A DNA stretch of 64,000 bases from Termitomyces sp. T153 (lineage: Eukaryota; Basidiomycota; Agaricomycetes; Agaricales; Lyophyllaceae). The notes below the pieces were generated by a model. The model was given only the letters and a program-made list of their open reading frames with translations. It was not told where the DNA came from and searched no databases. Each line of letters begins with the position of its first letter. Position 1 is the first letter of the stretch. Where the stretch lies: positions 1 through 64,000 of the forward strand of contig JACKQL020000019.1 in assembly GCA_018296165.2 (NCBI GenBank). The letters run 5' to 3'. This document shows, one piece after another, positions 23,412 through 34,202 of the stretch. Position numbers and translations under genes: made by a program.

Positions 23412-23780
23412 TGTAAGGGCAGCCCCTGGGGCAGCAGATCAGAATCATGCAGCTAGCAGAGGGGAATCCAAAGTATATTAGCAGAGCAGACAATGATACA
23501 ATTCATAACTAATCACCTAGTAGAAGGGAATCCAAAGAGAACAAGTCTAAGGATCCCTGCTGCTCAGCACAGTGCATTAGTGGGTGGCAGAGGCATGGGA
23601 ACTACTGTACAGGTGACTGGAGTTACTCCTAACCCTAGGGCAATAGTCACTAAGGTAATATGGAGAACTCCACAGTTCTTCAGAGATCTCCACAGTCCTG
23701 GAAAGAGCTGTGGAGGTGTCAAACAAGCTGTGGAGGTGCTGGAACCAGTCATGGAGGTTGGAAATGGAAGTCCCCTGACA
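23412..23780 (-). repeat. Gypsy LTR (family 1), 369 bp
   Basis: On the plus strand it runs TGTAAGGGCAGC to TCCCCTGACA. The adjacent TCACCCCCCC, read on the minus strand, is a purine tract directly before TGTCAGGGGA, so this is the 3' LTR of a minus-strand element. A second copy with the same ends lies at 42160-42508, and an inverted internal fragment lies at 29308-29532. Confidence 0.8.
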
Positions 23781-26700
23781 TCACCCCCCCTCTAGCATGT
23801 GGTATCTCAATGTGTGGGGTAGAAGAAGTCCCTGATTGCTCAGTCTGCTGGCAAGATAGGGTAGATTCCTCATATGGCATGTAGAGTGTCTGGATGTCTC
23901 TGGTGGAACTCCTTAACAAGTCTCGGGGTGTGTACATTCTCCCATGGCTCCCAAGAAATATCCTTGATTCCATAGCCTTTCCACTTCACCTTGTATTGTA
24001 GTTGTCTCTAGAATAAATGGCTGTCCAGGATCTCTTCCACTTCATACTCTTTATTGTCATTAACCACTATGGGGGGCAGTGGAGGTGGCAGGCATCACCC
24101 CAGGATAGGATCTTTAGGGGCCAGAGTCAGTTTGACCACATTGAACACTGGATGAAGCTGGCGCATCCCCACAGGGAGTCGGAGTTGATAGGCCAAGGGT
24201 CCTACCTGTCATTCCACTGTCAACAGCCCTAACTGATGGTGTGACAGCTTTTTTGAGGGTCGGGTAGTTGTAATATCAGAGGCATCCAGGTAGAGTCAAT
24301 CTCTGGGCTGATATCTGCACTCTGGGGTCCTCCCACAGTCATAGTATTGTGCCATGTCATCCTTTGCTTTCACCAGTGCAGCTCAGGCCTCCTCCTGTGA
24401 CCTCTTCATCCAGTCCACAGATTTGTTTACTGCCTCATTCTCTGAGGGTTGGGCCTGGGGTTCAAAATCCATGCACAGGTGTTGTCCAGTGTCAAGGAAG
24501 AATGGGAAAAACTGGGTGGATGCATGGACATGGTTGTTGTACTGGAATTTAGCATTGGGGAGGGGTTTGTCCCAGTCATCTTAGCACTTGTTGTAGAAGA
24601 GGTGGAGATACTGTTCCAACTCCTGGTTTACGCACTCTGTCTGGCTGTCAGACTGTGAGTAGTAGGCAGTGGTGGTGTGGAGCTTTACTCCGAGCAGTTG
24701 GTAGAGCTCTCAGGTGAACTCCACCACAAATTGTGGTCCCTGATCTGAGATGTAGGCATTGGAGAGGCTGTGGAGCTTCCAGATATTCCTCTAGTATAGG
24801 TTCACAGCACCCATGGCAGAGCAGGTGGTGTGGGTCAGAATAAAGTGTGCTCTTTTGCCATACAGGTCCATTACCACCATGATCACATCATAACTGTGGG
24901 CATCAGGGAGCTTTATGATGAAGTCTATGGATGCTACACTCCATTGTTCCATGGGCACTGGTAGCAGATGTAACTGTCCATAGAGGAGTTAGCACTGGGG
25001 CTTGGTCTGGAGGCAGAGATCACAGGTACTAGTGTAGGACCCAATGCACTGGGACATCTGGGGCCACCAGTAGTTCTGCAATACTAGCTCCAGTGTCTTC
25101 CACTGCCTGGGGTGCCCTGCAATGTGAGAGTCATAGTGTTGCTCCACAATCCTCCAACAGAGCTCCAGAATGTTGGGGACATAAATATGGTCTCAGAAGG
25201 TCAGGATTCCATCTTGGAGGGCCCATTTGTTGGTGCAGACTGCCTTGATGCCAGTAGTATGCCCTGACTTCAGTGTCCAGGCAGCCTGCACCACAAGCTC
25301 TTCCTGTTGACCATCCCTATTATCCCGCTGTATGTCACAGAGAATGTCTGCCTCTGCTCTGTTGACAGTGAGGCCCTCCATGGCTTGGATCATGAACAAT
25401 TTGAGGTGGAGGAGCATAATGTTACTGTTATTCCCTTCCCCCATTCTGTGGTCTGCCCTCTGAGACAGGGCATCCAATTTTCCCATGCTCTGGCCAGGCT
25501 TGTGGTGCAAGGAGAGGTTGAAGTTGGCAAGGTAGAGGGACCATTGGGCCTGCCAGTGATTGAGCTTCTTGGCTGTCTGGAGGTATTCAAGGTTCTTGTG
25601 GTCTGTCTAGACCTCAAACATGTGCCATGCACCTTCTAGGAAGTGCTGCCACTCCTTGAATGACTGGATGATGGCCAGCATCTTCTTGTCATGGATCTCA
25701 TAGTTCTGTTCTACTGCATTCAGGCTTTTGGAGTAAAAGGCCACTAGATGCCACTTCCCATCCTCCAGAGATTGCTGTGAAGAGCACTGCCCCAGTGGCA
25801 AAGTCAGAGCTGTTGGCCTTGATGTGGAAGGAAGAGTTGTTGTTCAGGAATAGGAGGACAGGCCCAGAGGTCACAGTGTGCTTAAGAGTGTTGAAGGCTA
25901 TCTGCTCCAGAGATCCCCAGCTCCACGTAACATCCTTTCCTGTGAGGTCAAATAGCAGGCAGGCATGGTGCAAGAAGTCCTGGATGAATCTCCAGTAGAA
26001 GTTTGCAAAACCAAGGAATGCCTGCACCTCCTTCTTATTCTGGGGCTCCAGCCACTCCACCACACCTGCTACCTTCACTAGGTCCATCTCCACAGTTCTG
26101 TGGGAGATGATTAGGCCAAGGTACTCAATCTGGATTTGTTCAAACTCACACTTCTCTGGCTTGAGGTAGACATGGTGCTGGCAAAGGCATTTCAGGATGA
26201 GACAAGTGATCTGATGGTGTTCCTCCAACATTTTGGTGTAGATGAGGATGTTGTCAAGGTATACACACACTACACCCTCTGCAATGAGGTCCCAGAAGAT
26301 GTCATTTATCATGGTCTGGAAGGTGGCTGGGCTATTGGTGAGGCTGAAGAACATAACAAGTGGCTTGAACAATTCCCAGTTAGTCCAGAAGGCCACCTTC
26401 CACTCATCTCCCTCCTGAATGTGCACATTGTTATAACCCCACCAGATGTCCAGTTTTATGAAGTATCATGCACCTCAGAGGTTGTTGATGAGCTCAGAGA
26501 TGAGGGGAAGGGGGTAACAGTTCTTCACTGTCATGGCATTGAGTACCCAATAGTCCTGTACCAGTCAGAGGGAGCCATCCTTCTTTTTGATGAAGAAGAC
26601 CAGAGAAGCCATTGAGGATTTGGACAAACAGATACAACCAGAGTCCAAGTTCTCCTGGAGGGATGCGTCAAGCTTGTCCTGCTCCCTAAGCACAAGAGGG

Positions 26701-27432
26701 TAGACCTTGCAGCTGGAGGGTGCAGAGTTTGGCAGCAGTTTGATGGCATGGTCCCACTTCTTGCACTCCAGAAGTGAGTCAAAGGAGGCTTTGGATAACA
26801 CATCCTCAAATGCATGCAAGTAGGGGGGTACTACCTGCTTGCATATGCCACCAAACTCCCCTCTGTGCTCCTCCTCCAGGGCTCTGCCGTTGCTCTGATT
26901 GTTCTTGTAGAGGGCCTCTCTATAAGGAAATGCCAGAAGTGGGGGATGCAGGAGGTCTAGATCTGCAAAAGGGAGAGAGCTGGCATAACATGCATGGATG
27001 GCTGCATGCTCCCAAACTTGGGTCTGATGCTCTGCCCTGTTCTCTGCAGCACAGGTGGAGCACTTCCTGGGTCACCTGCTCATAGCTACCTCTCTTTTGG
27101 TCTAATTGACCTTGGGGTTGTGCTCACAGAGCCACATGAATCCAAGGATCATGTTCTGCCTTCTCAAGCTGGTGATGGCAAACACGGTGCACTCTGTGTG
27201 GTTTCAATAGTGGAAGACCAGATCAACTATGGAGTTAATAGTGCCTGCTTTGTTGGGTGTCCCATCAATGTTGTAGACAGGAATGGGCTTAGGGAGGGGC
27301 TGTGTGGTCAAGCTGTAGCATTTGACAAACTTCATGTCCAGGAACAGTCCCATTGCTCCACTGTCCAGAAGAGCTGTGACTCTGTGAGTTTGCTGAGTGT
27401 TCATTGTCTCAATCTCCACATCAAGGTGCAGG
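23781..27432 (-). pseudogene. Ty3/gypsy chromovirus polyprotein, decayed (copy 1)
   Basis: Minus-strand order, right to left: aspartic protease with ALLDSGA (27204-27419), RT start with FFIKKKDGSL (about 26,570), RT palm with VYLDNILIYT (about 26,255), RNase H, the RT/RNase H connection (PEKCEFEQ, FLGFANFYWRFI), integrase zinc and core region (24,600-25,190), and a chromodomain-like tail reading EVEEILDS and YKVKWKGYG (about 23,990-24,040). There are many in-frame stops in integrase. The RT box YxDD is YLDN; the missing Asp codon fits GACGAC to GACAAC, a G-to-A change at CpG. Gag is missing at the right end, where LTR 27433-27846 abuts. Non-functional. Confidence 0.85.
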
Positions 27433-27846
27433 TGTAAGAGTGACCTCTGGAGGCTGTGGCTAAGTCACACAACTGGCAGAGGGAGATCCAAAGTCTATTC
27501 AGTATCTACAAGAAGTTCTAGAGTTCTAGCTACTCACCTGGCAGAGGGAGATCCAAAAAGAACAAGTTTAAGGATCCCCAATGCCAGTGTTTGGAAAATT
27601 TACTCTAAAGCCTCTGGAAACAACAGCCAACAACAACCAAATCCAGAGTCCAGTCCAAAGATGAAAATCCACTGTAAATGGCCTTGAGCTCTGAACTCCC
27701 TATGTGTGACCTCATACAAATATGACCAAAAGATAGCCCTTGGTTGAAAGTACCTGCGGACCAAAGATGGAAAGCCTATGGAGAGTGGTAGGCCTGGAAT
27801 AAAAAAAAATAATAAAGAGGTCTAGAATGAGCAGTCCTCTGACATC
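27433..27846 (-). repeat. Gypsy LTR (family 2), 414 bp, between two gypsy bodies
   Basis: On the plus strand it starts TGTAAGAGTGACC and ends CCTCTGACA followed by TCACCCCCTC, the same end-plus-purine-tract arrangement as LTR 23412-23780. Its first part resembles family 1; its second half (27596-27800) is shared only with 22727-22935. It is placed as the 3' LTR of the second gypsy copy, apparently inserted into the gag-protease region of the first. Confidence 0.65.
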
Positions 27847-28516
27847 ACCCCCTCTCTAGTGTGTGGCATCTCAACATACTTGGTAGAAGAAGTTGTGGAC
27901 TGCCCAATTAATTGCTGAGACAAGGTAGATGCCTCAAATTGCCTTTGGTGCATTGGGGTGCCTGCAGTAAAAGTCCTGAAACAATGCTGGTGCATGTACA
28001 CTGGCCTGTGGTTCCTAAGAGATGTCCTCAATGCCATACTCCTTCCACTTCACCTTGAACTGTAGCTTTCCCTGGAACATTCTGCTATCAAGAATTTCCT
28101 CCACCTCATACTCCTCCTCATCATTCACTAGGATTGGTAGTGGTGGTGCATTAGGATGACAGCCAGGAATAGGGTCATCTGGAGCTGGGAACAACTTGAC
28201 TGCATTGAAGACTGGATGCAGTTGATGCAGGCCTGCAGAGAGCTTGAGCTGGTATGCCAATGACCCTACTTTCTTCTCCATTACAAAGGGTCCAAGATGG
28301 TGATGGAACAGCTTCTGTGATGGTCTTGTAGTCTTTATGTTTGAACTGTCCAGGTACACATAGTCTCCAGGCTTGTATATAGGAGCTGGTGTCCACTGCC
28401 AGTCATAGTACTGTGCCATGTTCTCCTTTGCTTTGACCAATGCTGCCTTTGCCTCCTCCTGTGCCTTCTTTATCCTGTCCACAAATTTGTTCACTAAGTC
28501 ATTTTCTGAAGGCCAT

Positions 28517-29304
28517 TGATAAGACCCATTTGTCGCTGAGCACCATTTTTGGCATTTCAGACTTAACAGCAGCTGACTATTTTAATTTGGCACAAGTCAT
28601 GACACTCAGCATGCAAGGCCTAGCCCAAGGTCTGGACCAACATAGCCTTTGCATGGGATTTTTAGCAACCATGAGACTTACCAATCACAAGGAATATCAT
28701 GTGGAGTCTGGACTTTGGGTCTAGAACAGTAAGGCTGAGACATTCCTTAGCAACAATTATTAATGACTCCTTGGCAAAAATGCAGCTTTCTTCCCACCAT
28801 ATATGGACATATTGCTAGCCATGTAACCTCTTACTTATCATTTCCCTTGTCAAGCTTACAAACATACTTGAATGGCATCTACACTTCAGGTATTGACATT
28901 GGACTCACTCTTTTTAGACTTATTTGCAATTATACACCACAGAAACTTTGCTTATATTTTTCACTTAGTTACAGATTGACACCTTGTATGAACCATAACA
29001 TGTTGGCAGATGCTGTTGCTAGTAACAATTATTAGCTGACTTTCCCATACTATACTTTTGAACAGTATAAATACTGCCTGTACATAGACACTTCATCATT
29101 GAATTCCATTGAATCTAACCCCCTCAAATCAAACCCTTCTATCTCTAAGCTTACCAGCTTGAGATTTCACTTTGCCTCTATCATTTACTATATCCCTCAA
29201 TCTCTATATTGACAACAACTTAGTGACTAGTCTTGCCAACTTCAACCTTGACTTAGTGTGGTACCAACTGCAGATGCCCTTAGTGTTATTCTGACTTAGT
29301 GACA
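28517..29304. mobile_element. Repeat beginning TGATAAGACCC (probable solo LTR), copy 1
   Basis: It aligns along its length with 58094-58842: both start TGATAAGACCCATTTGT, share a block with CTTGTCAAGCTTACAAACAT, and end near GTGCCCTTAG and GACTTAG. It sits in the integrase of gypsy copy 2. TG...CA-like ends suggest an LTR, but I cannot find a convincing 5-bp target duplication. The right edge is uncertain by about 10 bp. Confidence 0.6.
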
Positions 29305-29307
29305 TTA

Positions 29308-29532
29308 AAAGAACTGTGGAGTTCTCCATATTACCTTAGTGACTATTGCCCTAGGGTTAGGAGTAACTCCAGTCACCTGTACAGTAGTTCCCATGCCTCC
29401 GCCACCCACTAATGCACTGTGCTGAGCAGCAGGGATCCTTAGACTTGTTCTCTTTGGATTCCCTTCTACTAGGTGATTAGTTATGAATTGTATCATTGTC
29501 TGCTCTGCTAATATACTTTGGATTCCCCTCTG
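29308..29532 (+). repeat. Inverted internal fragment of the family-1 gypsy LTR
   Basis: It is the reverse complement of about 23457-23681 with essentially one visible mismatch (GGCGGAGG here, GGCAGAGG there, a CpG transition). It is truncated at both ends and followed directly by resumed integrase coding. Confidence 0.8.
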
Positions 29533-31440
29533 AGGCAGTAGTGGTGTGAAGCTTCACTCCAAGCAAATGGTACAGCTCCCAAGTGAATTCTGCTACAAAC
29601 TAAGAGCCTTGATCAGAGACATACCCATCAGACAGACTGTGGAGTTTCTAGACATTCTTCCAATACAGACTAGCTACTTTCAGGGCTGAGCAGGTGGTGT
29701 GAGTAGGGATGAAGTGGGCTCATTTACCATAAAGGTCCACCACCACCATTACAGCATCATACCCATGAGCATCTGAGAGTTTCACAATGAAGTCTACAGA
29801 GGCAACACTCCAATGGGCAGCTAGAATGGGGAGAGGGTGGAGCTGACCCATGAGTGGCTGGCAGCAAGGCTTGGTGTGGAGACAGAAGTCACAGGTGCTG
29901 GTGTAGGTGCCTACATACTGGGACATCTGAGGCCACCAGTAGTTCCAGGACACCAGTTCCAGTGTCTTCCATCTACCTGGATGCCCAGCTATGCAAGAGT
30001 CATGGTATTGCTCCACAATGCACCAATGGAGTTCTGGGATGTTAGGAACATAGATGCATCCTCATCAGGTTAGAAGCCCATCCTGGAGACCCCACTCATT
30101 TGCATGTACTGACTTAACCCCACTAGCTTGTCATGCTTGCAGGGCCTGAGCAGCCTGGGCCACTGCATCCTCTTGCACACCCTCTCAATTCCCTCTCTGG
30201 ATGTCCTTGAGGATGTTCACCTCATCTCCTTGGGCCACAATTCCTTCTAGAGCATGAATGGCAAAGAGCTCAGGCTTGAGGAGGATGATGTTGTCGTTAT
30301 CATCTGCCCCAGTGCCATAATCAGCTTGCCTAGATAATGCATCTGGCTTACTCATGCTCCATCCATGTTTGTGGTGCAGCAAGAAGTCAAAGTTGGCCAG
30401 ATACAAGGACCATTGAGCTTGGCATCAATTAAGCTTCTTCACCATACAGAAGTACTCTAGGTTCTTGTGATCTGTCTAGACTTCAAACTTATGCCATGCG
30501 CCCTCAAGGAAATGCTGCTATTCTTCAAAGGACCATTGCCATGCCATGTCCTTGACAGTGAGGTCAAAAAGAGGGTGGGCATGGTGAGAGAAATTTTGGA
30601 TAAACCTCTGGTAGAAGTTAACAAAACCTAGGAAGGCCTGTACTTCCTTCTTGTTCTTTGGCTCAGGCCACTCCACTACACCTGTTACTTTAACTGGATC
30701 CATCTCTGCTGTTCCATGAGAGATGATCAGACCAAGGTACTTGACCTTAGTCTGTTCAAACTCACACTTCTCAGGCTTAAGATAGAGCTAGTGTTGGCGG
30801 AGGCATTCCAAGACAATGCAAGTGATCCAACAGTGTTCCCCTAGAGTCTTGGTATAGATGAAGATATCATCATACACACAAACAACACCCTCCACAATCA
30901 GATCACAGAAGATATCATTGTCTGGAAGGTGGGTGGACCATTTGTGAGACCAAGAACATTACCAAAGATATAAAGAGTCCATAATTGGTTCTGAATGCTG
31001 CCTTCCACTCATCTCCTTCCTTGATGCGCACATTGTGGTAGCTCTAACAGACATCCAACTTAGTGAAATATTGTGCGCCTTAAAGGTTATTGACCAGTTC
31101 TGAGATGAGTAGTAAGGAATAGCAGTTCTTTACCATCATCACATTCAGGACTTGATAATCCTGAATCAGACAAAGAGACCCATTCTTCTTCTTAATGAAA
31201 AAGACTGGGGAGGCCATTGGAGACTTAGAGGGTCATATTCTGCCAGAGCTCAGGTTCTCCTGCAGGAACACATCCAGTTCATCCTGCTCACAGGGTGCAA
31301 GTGGATAGACTTTGCAACTGAAGGGTTCAGCATCTGGTATCAGCTCAATTGCATGGTCCCATTGCTTGTGCTCCAGGAGTGAATCAATTGATGCCTTGAA
31401 GAATATGTCCTCAAAGTCATGTAGATGATTTGTGACCACT

Positions 31441-32188
31441 GATCTTGTGTCTAGACAGAAAAGGAAAGGGTTCCCCAGTGCGGCAAATAGGGAGGGGTGA
31501 AAACTGTAGTCCTGTCAAACCTGTCAGGCTGTGGCATGGGTTGGTCTGAGAAAGGGAGGCCTCAAGACATGTTGGATTTTGGTTGCCAAAGTATTGTGAC
31601 CCCCCCCCCCTTGCTGTTCATGCCAAAGCAGCAAGTTGGGCATTTAACTGGCTAGTGACGTCAAGATGCAGGGTTGGTGTTCTGGTACTGTGCCGAATGA
31701 AGTGTAGAATTGGGCATCAGGGATGGGAGTTGTGACCCATTAGCTGGTTGGTTCAGCTGGCCAGCAAAAAGCATTGCTTAGATGTAAAGTGGGTATTAGT
31801 AGGGATGGCATGTTAACGGCAGATAGCACAGGAGCTTATGCAAGGGCTAGTATGAACTCTAAAAGGATCAAACTGAAGTGGCTTCGGGGCATAACCGGCA
31901 GGCTTGAAAAGGCTTCGGGCCGGAGCTTCGGGCCGGAGTATCTTAGGTAGTGTCCGTAAATCGCATCTGTACATACTGCGGGGTCTGACATATGGCATTG
32001 CCACAATTGACCTCGAAATAATAAATGGAATTAAAAAAAAAACAAGTATCCAGTCCAAATTACAAGCATATGCACGTTCAAATTTGCACTCGATTGAAAA
32101 TCTCCTGTTTCATCCCTACAAACGACGTACTTTCACTGCCTTGCCTGGTCGAAACATCTACAGTACGTCCCGAACTAGTTCGAATCAA
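31441..32188. other. Spacer across a CpG-poor to CpG-rich boundary
   Basis: No gene. CpG is rare up to about 31,870 and frequent afterwards. Two tandem copies of CTTCGGGCCGGAG lie at 31913-31925 and 31926-31938, and two tandem copies of AACTAGTTCGAATC at 32173-32186 and 32187-32200 at the 3' end of the kinase-like gene. Confidence 0.6.
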
Positions 32189-33016
32189 CTAGTTCGAATC
32201 ATAGCCCATCTGTATGTGATACTCAAGCGTAAGGTCATCTTCGTACTTGGGGAATGCATCGCGGAGGATGTCCTTCCAACACCACATCCTGCCGAACTGG
32301 TTGCGGCTGGACGACGCCGTCTCCCAATACTCTGGCATCCACCCGGCACACTCCCAGTCAATCAACCCCGTCGGACGGAAGTCATCGTCCGCGAGGATGT
32401 TGTGCAAAAGCAGGTCGCCGTGGGTAAGCCTGATCTCATATACCTTTTTCGGACGGTCCTCAATGAGCTGGAGAGCATGTGGAGTTGCGATAGCCAGCTG
32501 TTCGGGATAGACAGTGCAAAATGGCTCCGAATGGAAATGTGCCGGGGTGTCGTACGGGCCACTGAACGAGTGGCCGATCCGATAGCTAAAGAAGGGGCCA
32601 CCTAGGAACCCACAGACACGTTCACCATACGGCGACCGCAGTGCACGGAGTTGATTAACCCAGTCGGCGATGACAACCTTGATGTGATCCACATGGGTCT
32701 CGGAAGCACCAACAAGTCGGTGCCCCTTGCCATTGATAAAAAGAGGGGAGCCAGGAAGCGTTGTGGTTATCATGAGCCATGGAGACTGCTTACTCTGCGA
32801 GTAAGGAACACGGACGACGTCCATTACTTGAGGGACAGGTATGGTGGTGTTGCTTCTAACGAACTCGATGACATGGGCCTCGTCAGGCATGTAGCAGAAC
32901 TTGGAGAACAAACCAAAAGGGAGTTGATAACAATAGGCCAATGGAATTTCTTTCCCGAGTCGTATGAGGATGCGGTAGACTTGACCGCGCCAGTTGTCCG
33001 GCAGCCTAAGCCACAA
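32189..33016 (-). CDS. APH/choline-kinase-like phosphotransferase family protein
   Basis: About 275 codons on the minus strand. The catalytic loop reads LTHGDLLLHNIL and is followed by GLIDWECAGWMPEYWE: the HGDxxxxN and IDWE-type Asp motifs of the aminoglycoside phosphotransferase (APH) fold. The N-lobe has RSNTTIPVPQVMDV and a PWLMITTTLPG hinge. Fungal members are widespread and mostly of unknown substrate; antibiotic resistance should not be assumed. The frame opens at a TTG and no convincing ATG is in frame, so the first exon or start is unresolved. The stop falls inside a 14-bp tandem repeat, so the 3' end may be altered. DNA is CpG-rich. A 63-bp relic of this gene lies at 40434-40496. 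Confidence 0.75.
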   Translation of the reverse strand: MWLRLPDNWRGQVYRILIRLGKEIPLAYCYQLPFGLFSKFCYMPDEAHVIEFVRSNTTIPVPQVMDVVRVPYSQSKQSPWLMITTTLPGSPLFINGKGHRLVGASETHVDHIKVVIADWVNQLRALRSPYGERVCGFLGGPFFSYRIGHSFSGPYDTPAHFHSEPFCTVYPEQLAIATPHALQLIEDRPKKVYEIRLTHGDLLLHNILADDDFRPTGLIDWECAGWMPEYWETASSSRNQFGRMWCWKDILRDAFPKYEDDLTLEYHIQMGYDSN

Positions 33017-33627
33017 CGACCACAGGAAGCTCCCAATAGTACCAGACCTTGTAAATCAGTTCCGAATAAGAGTGAGAGCTGTTGATAGCACACATACTCA
33101 CCGTTGATAGAGCATATGACAACAGTAGAAACAAGGAAATTGAAGGTAGTGGAAAAGAAAACAAACTATGAAGCCATGCTATGTCACGCGCTTGTTGTGG
33201 AATACGTTCTCACGACTATAACATTTGTTAGAACCCAGACTACACGGTTTAAGCGCTTAATATTATATTTGATCATGACCACGGTTGTCGATGGGCTCGT
33301 TTGGCAGATTGAATATTGAATACTGAAGTCGACGTTCGCCTCCTGGCCTTCCTCGATACTCTCTTGTATGCGACTGTATTGTCAGCTTCAATTGGGGCCG
33401 TCGCCGTTCCGACATGCCTGTGGCTCTTATTGTACCCGAAAGAGTCCTGCCGCTCCCTGGTAAGTACCATATGTCAATGGTGATGCGGTTCTGTTATCCA
33501 TGCTTGAATCAGAGTCACTCAAGTCATAGCAAATAGTATTACTTTGAAGATTTGCAAGAACAGCTAAATTAACATGATGAATGACAAATAGTTCAATTTA
33601 CGTGATAATCATCTCAGTTCCTTCAGG

Positions 33628-34172
33628 TCAAGCAGAATACTTCGAAACCTTGCACTCATAGGCACCCCAGGTCACGAAGGCTGCCTGGTTGTTCAGAGCG
33701 TAAGTGTTACATTCCTTTTCCAGCTCGTCTACACTGCTGCAATTGATGATGCCGTTGTTGTGGAGGCGCCGAATGGCCTCCCTGAACCAAATTCGACACG
33801 TGAATTTGGGCTCTCTGGTCTTGTCCACGTCTGGAACAGCCATTGGGATTGGCATGAGGATGTCGCGTAGTACGTCGTGTGAGACGACGTCAGGATTGAG
33901 GCTGCCTAATAGGCCCGCTCAATACAAAATTTGGGTTACGAAGTAAGGATGTGTTCACCGATTTTGATCGCAGCAGAGAGAGTCCGTGAGACCACAATCT
34001 TATGTTCGGGGACTGGGTCTTCAAACCACCAATGTGTACCACTCTGCCTAGCATGATACTTCGCAGCAATCTGTTTATTAAGTGGGACACAGATTGCCCA
34101 GTGGAAAGTCCCCTCTTCCACACGAGAGAATAGGACGGCTAAAATATCACCAACGGTGAGAGAGTTGGCCAT
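33628..34172 (-). CDS. Conserved fungal protein of unknown function, two exons
   Basis: Exon 1 is 34172-33959, the intron is 33958-33906 (53 bp, GTGAAC...TTAG) and exon 2 is 33905-33628; the join keeps frame and gives 163 codons plus stop. The start ATG at 34172 (MANSLTVGDILAVLF) is chosen over upstream codons because it leads straight into the conserved EGTFHWAICVPL block. Later blocks are KYHARQ, WWFEDP, LMPIPMAVPDVDK and CRIWFREAIRRLHNNGII. I have seen this arrangement in small Agaricomycete proteins but know no function. No signal peptide or membrane segment is evident. It looks intact. Confidence 0.7.
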
Positions 34173-34202
34173 GATCGGCGGGGCGAGATCTGCACAAGGC
34201 AC

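Larger units (their letters stand above)
27847..31440 (-). pseudogene. Ty3/gypsy chromovirus polyprotein, decayed (copy 2), interrupted
   Basis: Minus-strand pieces: RT N-terminal part (31,439-31,150), RT with YDDIFIY where the leucine of YLDD is deleted (about 30,870), RT/RNase H junction with FLGFVNFYQRFIQ (30,518-30,703), RNase H end with HHKHGWSMSKPDALSRQ (about 30,380), integrase zinc and core with GHPGRWKTLELV and ASVDFIVKL (29,720-30,016), then after an interruption at 28,517-29,532 the integrase C-terminus and chromodomain with [10 protein letters not shown] and FKVKWKEYG (28,030-28,100). About 200 bp of integrase is missing at the interruption. Protease and gag are absent beyond 31,440. 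Confidence 0.8.

Noticed and set aside
23493..23795. Plus-strand frame reading NHLVEGNPKRTSLRIP, repeated at 29305-29496 and 42238-42546
   Set aside because: It lies within gypsy LTRs; recurrence reflects the LTR, not a protein.
28512..29309. Target duplication CCAT/ACAT around the TGATAAG repeat
   Set aside because: Only three bases match and copy 2 shows none; not convincing.
31904..32605. 233-codon plus-strand frame opposite the APH-like gene
   Set aside because: It is the antisense of a gene with clear kinase motifs.
32189..33016. Antibiotic-resistance gene for the APH-like ORF
   Set aside because: The family fold alone does not give drug specificity; fungal members are mostly of unknown substrate.
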